This document shows, one piece after another, positions 21,656 to 33,200 of a stretch of 64,000 nt of DNA; positions within the stretch are counted from its first letter, which is position 1, and each line of letters starts with the position of its first letter. The translations under genes and the position numbers were made by a program. Location of the stretch: contig MEDY01000083.1 in assembly GCA_001724265.1 (NCBI GenBank), positions 1 to 64,000 on the forward strand, in the 5' to 3' direction. The notes under the pieces were generated by a model. That model was not told the DNA's origin and did no database searches. It saw nothing but the letters and a program-made list of their open reading frames with translations. The stretch is from Rhizaria sp. SCN 62-66 (Eukaryota > Rhizaria, unplaced).

Positions 21656-22263
21656 TTGTGTGCTGAAAGACAGGCGTCTGCGAGGGGAAAAAGTGGTTGA
21701 GGGGGCGAAAGAGGTCAGGATATGGGTGTGAGAAATGGTTGATATAACAGCCGTACGTGCGAGTCTCGAAGCATCAATTAAAAGGTATAACTAAATTTGC
21801 ACTGCAAATCCGAGATGGGGGCTTAGATATTTCCTGCTCGACCAGAAGTTGTCGATCAGAGAATTTTCTTTATACCCCTCGGTCAGCATGTTCGGCAAGT
21901 CGGGTTCGCGAAAAAAATTCGAAATCGTGACCGGACGCCACAGCAGTAAGCAAGGGCCAACGGCCTCCACTCAAAGGGGGCTTCTTCGTTGCCTGTTATT
22001 GGCCTGGTATCTGGGTGAATAGTCCTCATATTGGTTGATTATAGCTATCCGCTTCTGGTTTTGTACGAATAGCAAAACCAATATTGCGTGCCGCGCGATA
22101 ACAACGCCCAATTTGTCGGTCAAACTTTTTGTTCCGACTTGGCGAAATCAAAATCTCTCATCGCTTTGCAATCGACCCATTGACCCACTAACCGTGACTG
22201 TTTCTCGCTGCGAACTCACTTTTACAAAACTATACAATCTCTTATTTTCTGTGCTATGTGTAG
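21656..22263. promoter_or_regulatory. Divergent region between BCNT gene and aminotransferase
   Basis: Holds both promoters. GTACGT at 21753-21758 matches the local donor consensus on the plus strand. The same site reads GTACGG on the minus strand, so it could serve a 5'-UTR intron of either gene. TGTGTAG directly abuts the aminotransferase ATG. Confidence 0.4.
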
Positions 22264-24619
22264 ATGTTCGCTCGCCGCGTTTCTAAGCTCTCCAAGACCG
22301 TCTCCACTGTGAGCGCTCGCGCCATGTCCTCTGGTACGTCCGAATCTTTACTCTCTTCCCGTGCCTTATGCCCCTCACAATCCCTCTATTATTGTACAAC
22401 GCTCCGAATATTATTCTCCCCGTGTGCATTTCTCTATGCTTCTTGGGTTTTTATTTCGAATGAAAGCCTTATTTATCGCTTCCTACGCCCACTTTTGCTT
22501 CTCGCTTTGGACCCTCCCTTTGCGCGCGCCTCCTTTATCACCTCTCATGTCGCGCTCTTGACCCACCTAACCCATCTCATTTGCCCTATTTGACCACTCA
22601 GGCGCTGAGCTCACTGGTGCCCAGATTACCCAGATGTGCAAGGAGACCAGCATCTACCCCTGGTCTGCCCAGGCCGCTGTCAACCCCATCCCCGTCGTCC
22701 GGTAAGTGACACTCAAACGCAATCTTACTCACTCCTTGACCGCCTTCCTCTCATGCTAGAAACCGCACCTGACGCTATGATGCTCTTATTGTGTAAATGA
22801 AACGTTTTCTGTGCTTTTATTCGCTTTTCTTGCTCATTTAAAACGCTAAAAACCAACTCTTGTTCCACTCTGCACCCCTGAAACCCCGCTTCTTATAGCG
22901 CTGACGGCATCTACTTCTGGGACGCCGACGGCAAGCGTTACACCGACTTCAACTCGCAGCTCATGTGCACCAACATCGGCCACAACAACCAGAAGGTGAT
23001 CAAGGCCATCCAGGACCAGGCCGCCGAGCTGGCCTTCGTGGCCCCGTCGTTCGCCACCAAGCCCCGCGCGCAGCTCGGCGAGATCCTTAAGACCGTCACG
23101 CCCCCTGGCCTCGACAAGTTCTTCTACACCCTCGGCGGCGCTGAGGCTGTTGAGAACGCTATCAAGTTCGCCCGCTTCCACACCGGTACGCTCAAAGCTT
23201 CTTATTTTAAACTAATGCCTCCTTCTTGTTCACAATTCTTATAGCACTTGACCACCGTGTTCTTCAATTGATCTTAACTTTATAAATATTCTAAATTAAT
23301 ATGTTCTTTTTGTTTTGTATACTTTTGTGATCTTTGTGTCCTTTAGGCAAGCACAAGATCATCACCCGCACGCGCTCGTACCACGGCGCGACGTACGCCG
23401 CCATCTCGCTCACGGGCGACTCGCGCCGCTGGGCCAACGAGCCTGGCATGTCGGGTATCGTCCGCGTCGATAACCCCTACATGTACCGCTCGTACATGAT
23501 GCGCGACGGCATGAGCGAGGAGGAGTTCTCCGCTGTGATGCTCGCCCAGCTCGAGGAGACCATCACCCAGGTACGCTACGTTTTCTATTTAACACGCATT
23601 TGAAGACCTTCATGACCCTGAATTTAAATGTGTATGCTCTTTATGCTTTATTTGAATTGAAACTCATTTTCCCTTTGTCTTTGTTCTTAAATCACTTTTG
23701 TTTAGGAGAACCCCGACAACATCGCGGCCATGATCCTCGAGCCCGTGACTGGCTCCAACGGCGTCATCATCCCCCCCAAGGGCTACCTCCAGGGCGTGCG
23801 CGCGATCTGCACTAAGTACAACATCGTAATGATCGCGGACGAGGTCATGGCGGGCTTCGGCCGCTGCGGCGAGTGGTTCTCCGTTGACCACTTCGGCGTC
23901 GTGCCCGACATTATCACCATGGCCAAGGGCATCACCTCGGCCTACACCCCGCTCGGCGCCGTTGCCATCAACAAGGACATTGCCAAGACGTTCGAGACCA
24001 AGCCCTTCGTCGGCGGCCTGACTTACAACTCCCACCCCCTCACCCTCGCCGCCGCCGTCGCCTGCATCCAGGTACGTCCTACGTGGATCAAAACAAGAAC
24101 CTTAGATACTGGATTCGACGACAAAAATTGTGATATATTTCGATTGAAGTATCCTAATGTTGTATCCAAATGTATTGTAGTATCTTTACATTTTAATTCT
24201 CACAAACACAATCTCTCTGTACTGTTCTCTTTGTGTCTGTCTTGCGAGCGCAGGTGTTCAAGGAGGAGAAGATCATCGAGAACACGCGCGCGATGGCGCC
24301 CGTGATGAAGCAGCTGCACGCCGAGCTCAAGGCCAAGCACAAGTCGATTGGCGACGCGCGCTCCATCGGCCTCTTCGGCTGCCTCGAGCTGGTCAAGAAC
24401 CGCAAGACGAAGGAGCCGATGTCTGTCAACGGCGGCCCCGTCGACCCCGCTGTCGGCAAGCTCGTCGCGCGCCTCCGCGAGAATGGCGTCTTTGCCATGG
24501 CGTTCGGCCACCTGCTGCTGACCAACCCCCCGCTGACGATCAACAAGAAGCAGCTCGAGGAGACGTTCGCCATCTTCGACGAGGCCCTCACCATCACCGA
24601 CGCCGCCTCCTCCGAGTAA
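22264..24619 (+). CDS. Class-III PLP-dependent aminotransferase (omega-aminotransferase type), 6 exons
   Basis: Transfers an omega-amino group to a keto acid. It is closest in feel to taurine/beta-alanine:pyruvate-type enzymes, but the substrate is uncertain. Exons: 22264-22333, 22602-22701, 22899-23185, 23347-23570, 23706-24071, 24254-24619. The frame closes across all five junctions to 470 residues. The N-terminus MFARRVSKLSKTVSTVSARA is Arg/Ser-rich without acids, like a mitochondrial targeting peptide. Seen: TLGGAEAVENAIKFAR; SYHGATYAAISLTGD; the aspartate motif IADEVMAGFGRCG; and the Schiff-base Lys in ITMAKGITSAYTPLGA (about Lys301). GLTYNSHPL follows it. Donors are GTACGT, GTAAGT, GTACGC, GTACGC and GTACGT; GTAAGT is the only canonical one in the window. 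The stop is TAA. Confidence 0.9.
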
Positions 24620-25698
24620 GCGCGCCGGCCTGCTCTCTCTCTCTCTCTCTCTCTCTCTCTGCGAAGTGGGGCGAGGACGTGAGACCCGGTTTTGTGTGCT
24701 TTCTAAAATCAGCTCCTGACTTGGCTCTCTGAGTCCAATTGCTGTTGCTTGCTTTGCTTTTTTGCGATTGTTTGTAAATAATGTACACGTGTGTAGTAAC
24801 TGTGTGAATGAATTCAGTATGTGTAGTGCGATTACTGTTTGTTTCTGTTGTTTGTTTGTTGTTGTTTTGACTCTCCTTAAGTGCAAATATGTGTGTGTGA
24901 TGTGTCAACAAAAAACTTCGACACATCATAAGAACACATACTGTTGTTACTTCTAAGCTTAACTAGAGCTGAGACAGAAGAACGCAAAAAGAGTAAAAGA
25001 TTATATTGTATCACGTATATTTCTATAGTTCCAACTTCGATGTAAGTCTGGTGTGATTTTACAAACATAACACGATAAGGAAGAAGAAAAGATTGTAAGC
25101 AGCATGCTTGTCTCTGGTGGTGTGAAGCTATGGCTGTTGTCCATGTTGCACTCCTGCAATTTAAGAACAATGCGTACTAACATAACACTATTTTCATCAT
25201 AATTATTATTCCAAATACAACTTATGTGAACCAAAACGTATCAACATCACTCTATGTCGCTCAAGGGGACGCGCGACGCGTTCGTGTTGATCACCACGTC
25301 GACGTTTCACACCAACTTGGTCATAGGTGCGGGTGGAAGGCCAGTCTCGAGCGCGGCAAGGCCTGGTTCTCGACCGTCATCAACGCTGGACTCCAGGAGT
25401 GCTCGATGCTGCAGCCTCTGACCACGTTCACGCATCTCGCCGTACAGTCGAACAACCTCGACGCTCTCACGCGGGCGCTCTCAACACTTTTTTACTCCAA
25501 TTTTTTCACGACGTCGAGTTACGAATTGCGAAAGAAACAAAGAACTATGTATAAAAATAATCAGTCTGAAATATAAACAATGCTTAAGCATAAACTATGG
25601 AATACTAAATTAAGCTCTGGTGTCGCTTTAATACTCATATTACTTTGACACATACAACAACAGTGTCTTGCTCACTCGGCACTCGCTCACACAGCAAC
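24620..25698. other. Convergent spacer with a GC-rich island
   Basis: 3' flanks of the aminotransferase and rhomboid genes. About 25245-25480 is distinctly richer in GC than its AT-rich surroundings. It is open in more than one frame for 50-60 codons but has no recognisable domain or start. It may be a gene relic or a noncoding RNA. Confidence 0.4.
24633..24660. repeat. (CT)n microsatellite
   Basis: Fourteen CT dinucleotides just after the aminotransferase stop codon, within the presumed 3' UTR. Confidence 0.9.
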
Positions 25699-26622
25699 TC
25701 ACTTGCCATGCACGATCCAGATAAGCGCAATGTACAGAATGAACAGAATGACCGTGACCGTGAGGAAAGCGATGCGGATGGGCTTCTCCTGGGGACGCTT
25801 GGTCACAGGTTCTGGCACCCAGCCGCCGAGCAGGAGGCCGAAGATGATGCCACCCAGGTGCGCGTAGTTGTCGACGCCGGACCCCGTGAAGCCGAAGATG
25901 ATGTTCAGGACCACAATGATGCCGAGCATCAGCGCCTCGCCCGTGTTGTTGAGGATCGCGTTCCAGTTGAGCGCCAGGTAGGTGATGTCGGCGGCGAGGA
26001 TGCCGAAGAGGGCCCCGGAGGCGCCGACCGAGACGACGCCAGGCGCGCAGAAGCAGGACATGGCCGAGGCGGCGATGCCGGCAACAAGGTAGATGAGGAC
26101 GGTGCGCGGAATGCCCCAGCGCGCCTCGAGCACCCAGCCGAAGCGGAGCTGGAAGAAGACGTTGGAGACGAGGTGCAGCAGGCCAGAGTGAAGGAAGATG
26201 GGGGTGATGAGGCGCCAGACCTCGCCCTGCACGATCCAGGGCTCCCACTTGCCGCCCATAAAGCGGAGCGTGTAAGTCGAGGGCCCGCCCATGTTGTTGT
26301 TGGACACGAAGGCACCGTCGAACTTGACGCCGCCGACGATGAGTGTCGCGATGAACATGATGGTGTTGACGATGCAGATGAAGGTGGAGAACGAAAGCAG
26401 CTTGTGCCAGGGGAAAATGCGCTCCATGATGCTGTCGGTGGGGCGGCCGAAAAAGTTCGGCGGCGGCTCCACCATGCCGTTGGGCAGCGGTAGCGAGTCG
26501 CTGCGGGCCTGCATGTAACCGCCGCCGCCGCTGCTGTAGCCGCCGCCGTAGCCGCCGCCCACGGCGCCCGCCGAGGAGGAGGAGTTGGCGATCGTGACGG
26601 GACGACGCTCGGTGCGACCCAT
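25699..26622 (-). CDS. Rhomboid-family intramembrane serine protease
   Basis: Membrane protease expected to cut transmembrane substrates. The product has 307 residues from MGRTERRPV. A Gly/Ser/Tyr-rich cytosolic N-terminus is followed by a first hydrophobic helix (FSTFICIVNTIMFIATLIVG). The L1 region has GEVWRLITPIFLHSGLLHLVSN. The catalytic Ser is in VGASGALFGILAADI (about Ser202) and the catalytic His in NYAHLGGIIFGLLLG (about His255). A last helix lies near the C-terminus, so about seven membrane segments in all (1+6 form). Both catalytic residues are present, so it should be active rather than an iRhom. An upstream in-frame ATG at 26739 exists, but TTTTCTCGCGCAG abuts the MGRT start and looks like a splice acceptor. 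The stop is TGA. Confidence 0.9.
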   Translation of the reverse strand: MGRTERRPVTIANSSSSAGAVGGGYGGGYSSGGGGYMQARSDSLPLPNGMVEPPPNFFGRPTDSIMERIFPWHKLLSFSTFICIVNTIMFIATLIVGGVKFDGAFVSNNNMGGPSTYTLRFMGGKWEPWIVQGEVWRLITPIFLHSGLLHLVSNVFFQLRFGWVLEARWGIPRTVLIYLVAGIAASAMSCFCAPGVVSVGASGALFGILAADITYLALNWNAILNNTGEALMLGIIVVLNIIFGFTGSGVDNYAHLGGIIFGLLLGGWVPEPVTKRPQEKPIRIAFLTVTVILFILYIALIWIVHGK

Positions 26623-26739
26623 CTGCGCGAGAAAATCAAATGTTGTATAAACATGACGATAAGCAAAGCGGGGAAAATGCGAGGGGTGAACAAGACGAAG
26701 ATGGGGTTGTTTGTTGCTGTTTGCCTGTTGTGTGGTCAT

Positions 26740-27525
26740 GTTTCAGAACGGATAGAGCAAGGTAGATTGGCATTGGCGGAGTGCATCAAATAAATTTGAA
26801 TATACAACACATGTTTAATATGCACTGCTGCCGTTTCACTTCCAGTGACGGTGGCAGTGTGTCTGTGTTACTCGTTTCATTCAAGCGCCCTTCACTCCTC
26901 TTGTCTGGCTCAGATCGCCAGTGCTAGTAAGCCACTAAAGTGAACTCGTGGCTATAAACAAATACAACTCAGATCGCAGTGATATATTTATGAATATATG
27001 CCAAAGTCTGGCTTCAAGTTTGATCATCAATTTTGTTATGTTATTCAAGTCAGAATTTCTTGAAAACTTGATGTCAGTGATATACAGCCAGTAATATAAA
27101 ACCCGGGTTCTAAGACACCTTTTTACGACATACTCATCATAATGTAGCAAAAGTTGTTTCTAACCAACTAGATAATTGATCTTAACCTTTAGAGGATGTT
27201 CTAAAAACAAAATGTCACATGAAACGTTTGATATCGTAACTGCTACAGAACACGAAAGTCCTCAGTCTTTCTTTGAACCAAAGAAAATCGAGATGATAAA
27301 AAGTGTTGACATGACTTCGACAACATTGTTTCATAACTGAACTGAAAGAGAATCCATAGAAAGTGTATAAATGGATTTGATTCGCATATATAACAACACT
27401 GGCCTAAAACAGACCTCTCATACTCAAACATCTTCCACAGACAATAAACAAGTTCAAGTTCAAGTGTTGGTGCAAAGAGTGGTACTAAAAGAACAAGCGT
27501 GTAACACATTTTACCCGCCTGCACT
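26740..27525. other. Spacer between rhomboid 5' end and NOP9 3' end
   Basis: AT-rich, holding the rhomboid promoter and NOP9 3' flank. No gene seen. Confidence 0.45.
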
Positions 27526-30500
27526 TCACTTCTTGCTCTTGCTCTTGCTGCTCGTCTTGGCGCTGCTCTTGCTCTTGTTGGTCATCATAGCCTCCATATC
27601 AACGTCGTCGCCGCTGTCGTCGTCGTCAGACATCGGCACCCTCGCGTCATCGTCGTCGTCGTCGTCACGCAGATCCGCTGCGACGCCCTTGCTGCGCTTC
27701 ACGCCCGCGGCCGCGAACGCGCTCGCCTTGGCCATCGCGGCCTTGGCGTCCGCATCATCGTCGTCATCGCCATTGTCGCTGTCCACAACAGCGGCGGCGG
27801 ACGCTGAGTCAGGCGCAGTGCGCTTGCGGTCCTTGTCCTTGCTCGGCGTCTTGGCGGCCTTGGGGACCTTGCGGCCCTTGGCCGACGCCGAGGCCGCGGG
27901 GCCCGCCGTGAACTCGTCCACCTCGTCGTCGTCGCTGTCGCCGCCCTTGCTCGCGCCCGCGCTGCCAGACTTGGAGGGCAGAATGTCGGCGAATAGCTTC
28001 TTGATCTCGCTCTTGCGGCTCTCCTTGCGGTCGCGGAACGCCTTTTCCGTGTTATCTTCCTCTTCCTCCTCGAGCTCCTCCTCGTTATCGCCGCCCTTGG
28101 CGTCCTTGCCTTTCTTGCCCTTGCCGTCCTTGCCGTCCTTGTCGCTAGCCTTCCCGTCGTCCTTCTTGCCCTTGGCGTCAAAGGCCTTGGTCGCGCCGCC
28201 GCTGTTGTAGTTGCCGCTGCGCGACTCGACGCCGTTCCATATCACGCCTGTCTGCTTGTACTCGGGCACGCGCAGCTTGCGCAGCAGGTTCAGCCCACCG
28301 CGCGAGACGGAGATCTTGCGCTCGGCCGCCACAAGCTCGTGGATGATGCGCGCGCGGTTCTCCTGAGAACGCGAAGAAGAAAAACACAAATGTGAGGACA
28401 TATGAATTGAGTCGAATTGATTATGTTATGATCACTTTAGATGCATGTTGGTAAAAGTGACGCATTGTGCACCCTTGTTGCGACCGCCCCTTCGTCGCTC
28501 ACGGTCCTGCGATCCTAAAACTAACAGTTGAGAATAACGATGACTGACAGTTAAAAACGACGATAACGTACCTGGTCGACGCGGACGTAGAGCTTCTCGA
28601 TGACAAAGCCCGCAGCCGGGGAAGAGCACACGAGCATGCCCAGGTTGCCGGGGCCGCGGTACTCCTTGCCGTCACTCATGTTAGAGCACAGGCGGCGCGC
28701 GATCTTGCACTTCTCCCTGTGAACAAAAAAAATATATAAGCAAACAATAAACATAATATTGGTGAGTAATTGAGTATAAAACGTTTAGTGCACGGGAAAT
28801 TAGCATATTTTTCATATGCTATCTTAGATTTAACGGAATTATCATTAATCAATGGTTCATTAAACTCGAAATTAACATTATAATGCCGTTTTGCGGAAGC
28901 CGTACCTGGCACTGGCGCGGCTGACGACGTAGCTCTCGACGGCGCGCGCGCCGGTGGGGTCCCTGAGCAGCGCCGTGAGCACAGGCCCCGGCAGCGCCGT
29001 GAGCGAGGCGAAAAATGGCGCCGCGGCCTGCGGGGCAAAGCCGAAGAGCGAGGACAGAATCTGCGCGCCGAGGTAGTTGCCACGCGTGAACTCCGAGTCG
29101 CCCTGCTCACGGTCGCTGCCGCGGCGGCGCGCGCCGCCGTCCTCGCCGCCCTTGCCCTCGGCGGCGGTAGCGGGGTCGCGCGCGTTGAGCGTGAGCACGT
29201 CGATGACCAGCTGACCCTCGCGGTTGCCCTTGCGCTGGCCGCCGAACACGCCCATGACCTGCTTTGCCACGGCGGACTGACGGCACCCGATGCGGCGCGC
29301 GGCCTCGACGACCTGCCACACGACACCCGCCTTGCCCTCCTTGACGAGCGTGAACAGGTCGTCCTTGAGCTGCTCGTAGCAGAGTGTGTAGCTCGTCTCG
29401 TCCCGCAGCGCGCCGAAGAGCCGCTGCACTGCGTGGTTACCCATGCGGTCCTTGGCTAGCGATAGCAGCTTGTTCTGCGTGTGCTTGAACAGGAACGACT
29501 GCAGCAGCGCAGGCGGAGAAGACAAAAACAGCGCCTCCATGAAGTGCGACGCGACCGGGTCCGTGAAGAGGTCGTTGACGTGCTTGACGGAGCCCGGACC
29601 GAGCTGCCACACCAGGTTCGTCAGCGGCAGCTCTTCGCTCTCGCCTGCGTCGTCGTCGTCGTTGCCGGACTTCTTGTGCTTCTTTTGATCTTTCTTGTCG
29701 TCCTTCTTGGACTTCTTGCGAGACTTGGACTCCTCGTCATCATTCTCGTCGTCATCGTCGTCGCTGTTGGCGGCGGCGGCAGCGGCAAGATCGGAGGCGG
29801 CGTCCTCGTCCTCCTCCTTGGCCTTGGCCTTGGCGGCCTCGATGCCCGCGCTCTCGGCCGCCGCGCGCGCCTCGGCCGTGGCGCTCTCGTCGAGCTTCCA
29901 GCCCAGCATGCGCGCGATCAACTTCTCCAGCGTCACAATGTGGTTCACCTTGCGCACGCGCGCGCCAACGGCACGCATCAGCGCCTTGATCACAGGCATC
30001 GCGCAGGGATCGAACGCCAGGTTCATCACATCCGTTGCGGACTTGTGGTTCACGAGTGCCATAACCATCCAGGGGAGCACTTCCTTCAGGCGCTTGATGT
30101 GCGCGCGCGAGCGGCCGACGAGGGACAAGAACGCGGCGTTCTCGTCCGCGTCGGTCAGCACAGAGCCAGAACTGTTCGCCGCGTTGTTGCCCCCGTAGCT
30201 GTTGTTGTTGTTACTATGGGCCGAGGCGGGGGGCTTGTAGCCGGTGTGGTGGGCGCGCTTGTCCGTGCCGGTGGAGATGTCGCCCTGCGTGACGCCGGTG
30301 TGGCCAGCCAGAACGAGAATCAGCGTGCGCATCACGTACGAGGCCTGGAGGCGCGTAGTCAATAATGAGGAAAGATAGAAAGGAGCGATAAGATGTTACT
30401 ATATCGAGACAGAGCTTAGATAGACAGTAAATAATCGTATCATTTACAAAATAATAAAGATTAATTTTAATAAGTTCTAAAATACGTTAGATATGTTCTT

Positions 30501-31444
30501 TTTTTGAGTATTCAAGCGATGCGTACCTGAGGGTTGGTCATGAGGTCGAGCCAGTACGGAGAGACTTCGTAGCACATGTCGTACAGGATATCCTGCATGG
30601 GCTTGTCCGCCCAGATGCGGCGCCCGCCCTTGCCCTTCTTGCCCTTGGCGGCCTTGCCGCCCTCGTCGCCGCTGCCGCTTTCGGCCTCGGCCTCGGCCTC
30701 GTCGTCGTCGTCGTCGCTGTTGTTGCCGACCGCGGTCTCGGCGTCGGGAGAGTCGGGGTCGGGGTTGGAGCCGACAGAGTCCCAGGGCACGACGACCTGC
30801 TCCACGTGCTCCTTGAGCATAATCTCAGGCGTCCGCATCAGCAGCCGCTGCATGCAGTGCGACGCGCTGTGGTGCACGAAGAACGCGTAGTACTTCTTCC
30901 GCAGAGCGCGGAGGAACGTCTTAATCTGGCCGTACGTCGACAGCTCGATCAGACGCTCCAGGACGACAGCCGTCTCCTTCTTGGTGGCAATGCGGAACTC
31001 GCGGCCGCGGACCTCGGCCCAGAGGTTGCCCAGCAGCGCGGCGCGGTGGTCCGCCTCGAGCGTGTCGGCGAGCTCGAGCTCGGTGCCCATCTGCACGAAG
31101 TATGCAACGATGTCTGTGGAAACGCACCGGGAATGCGGAGGGAAATAACGTCGCAGTCGGAAATAAGGGGAGAACAAGATGCAAGGTAAGATAGGCAAGA
31201 GATTCGTTTGGGAGGTAGAAAGAGGCAGGAATATGGCGGAGCGCCACAGAGTGGTATATGATGAAATGTGGCACGGCGTACCATCGGTGAGGGGGCGGCC
31301 GCGGTCGATGCGGAAGCGGTCCGCGGGGAACGACTCGGGCTTCCAGCCCTCCTTGGAAGCAGAAGCACCGTCCTTCTTCCCGGATGAAGACGAAGAGGAA
31401 GGCTTTTTGCTCTCGGAAGAGCCACGCTCGCCAGCGGCACTCAT
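27526..31444 (-). CDS. NOP9: Nucleolar Pumilio-repeat protein NOP9, 5 exons
   Basis: RNA-binding factor of 40S biogenesis, acting on 20S pre-rRNA in the nucleolus. Exons in transcript order: 31444-31282, 31113-30527, 30344-28906, 28716-28572, 28362-27526. The frame closes at every junction to 1056 residues; yeast and human NOP9 are 630-670, and the excess lies in charged insertions. Pumilio-type helical repeats include VHHSASHCMQRLLMRTPEIM, ASYVMRTLILVLAGHTGV (a NOP9 signature), FDPCAMPVIKALMRAVG, DPVASHFMEALFLSSP, DRMGNHAVQRLFGAL and GNLGMLVCSSPAAGFVIEKL. The C-terminus is a Lys/Asp-rich basic-acidic tail ending KSKSKK. Donors are GTACGC, GTACGC, GTACGG and GTACGT. The stop is TGA. The exons are separate open frames that make sense only when joined. 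Confidence 0.88.
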
Positions 31445-33200
31445 CGAGATGCGGGCGAAGCTTGAGTGAAGGGTGGAGGAAATGAAAGAGTGGCAGGAAA
31501 GTGAGATAAGAGTTTGGTGAACAATAAAATAGGTAAAATATAATATGCAGCCTTTTAATGCTATTAAAAGCGTTTAATTTGCTAATGACGAACAAAAGTA
31601 GCTCATTTGAAGGCAGGTCCGGCGCTGGGTGTGCGGAGCGATAGAGCTTCTCGACTTGTGGCTCGTTGCTCTGCTTGACCACTGGTGAGTAACTCTGCGA
31701 CGTTAACTCTATTTGACCGCTTGTCTCAGTACTACTCTTTGTTTTCTTCATTGAAACTCAAATATGTTATTTATAGTCGAGTATTGTATATTATAGTTAC
31801 GAGTTCTCTGCATAACTTATTATATCCCGCCCTATTTTTACACTTTACTCTGTACATCTCGACAACGGCGTATCTGGCTTTAAGTGTAGCATGCAGTCCG
31901 TGACAGGAGTTGTGACAGCAGTGGCATATAATCCTCCATATAACCATCAATTATTGACATGATACTACACTTTTCTCGCGTGAGCTGGTCACTTAACCTC
32001 AAGTAGCAGAAATATGTCTCCGAGTATGTGTAACATTTGTGACACAGCTGCTGAAACAATGGCAGACAGCGCTGTAGGAATGCAGATACTACGCTGCTAA
32101 AAGCGCTCACTGCCTGCACCTCTGTCAAATGAAGCCCAGGGTGTAGTAAAACCACCGCTCCAGTGACTCGGAGCAGTGACAGTCGGTCAGCCGCAGTGCT
32201 AAAAGGAACTGCGATGCAACTAAAGTGAACAAATCCTGCTATACGATAGCCTTAATGAAGCCATGTACTGACACAGCCGCGCTTAAAGCATAAAAACAGG
32301 TTATATAACAAGACGATGCTTTCATAGACCCAATGAACCTTCGATAATCAGTGCTATGCGTTGCATTAGCACTTTGTCCACGCCTGCCCAAAATCACGCC
32401 GGATACCAAAGACCCTGCAGCAAACATACTTCCAGAAGACTTGAGACGACTACGTTTTACTAAAATACGTAAAGCACCACAAAACCACGATTAGCAAAGT
32501 CTCGGCCTCAAAAAGCACGGTTTTGACTATGAACACATTACTTTGCCTTCGCGAGAGATGCATGGGTGCGGAGGTCCGATAGCCACGCTTGGCGCGATCT
32601 CGTAAGCAAGATATTTCCTACTTCCGACCATCCTGAGCTACTTCCGTGGTACCATCAGTTGTGTATAGCTGTTTTCTTTGTGAATATTATTTTGAAATCC
32701 TCCCTGTGCGCGCATTTGCGGCGCACAGATACCCTTCTGCTTCCGAGCAGCCCTCTCGGTCACACACTCTGACGTCTCGCCCCGCTCCCGTCCTTCTTAG
32801 CGTTTTCTATTCTGACTGGAAAGTTCCTGCTTGCTTGTGCGACGCTTCTACTACACGCATAGGCTTTGCTTCTCTCTCCGCAACTGCTTTTTCGTTTACG
32901 CATAAACTATGCACTGGACTAAGAATGACGAGCGAAGGACTAGGACAATGGGCTTTTTACTCCACCTGCATTTTTCCTTCATGACGCTCTCCAGCATCAC
33001 TGCATAGCGATGCGATGCATGTTATTGTGCCAATTGCTTTCCCATTTAGTATTATCCTGATGTCATTTTCTCACTGAACTCCGTCCTCCCCCTCCACTAT
33101 CATAGGCAGACACAAGCACAGCCCACCCCGCATCTCACCCGCCCCGCAGCGCCCCCCACAAGAAGAAGAAGACCCGGCCGAAAACCGTTTTGTGTACAGG
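31445..33200. other. Long divergent region between NOP9 and COX10
   Basis: About 1.75 kb of AT-rich to mixed DNA. It must hold both promoters. TTTTGTGTACAG ends one base before the COX10 ATG. Several short frames (for example 32566-32772) have no domain and no coding-like composition. I see no RNA gene here. Confidence 0.4.

Noticed and set aside
32566-32984. Short plus-strand frames in the NOP9-COX10 spacer
   Set aside because: No domain, no GC-rich exon composition, no splice links to neighbours.
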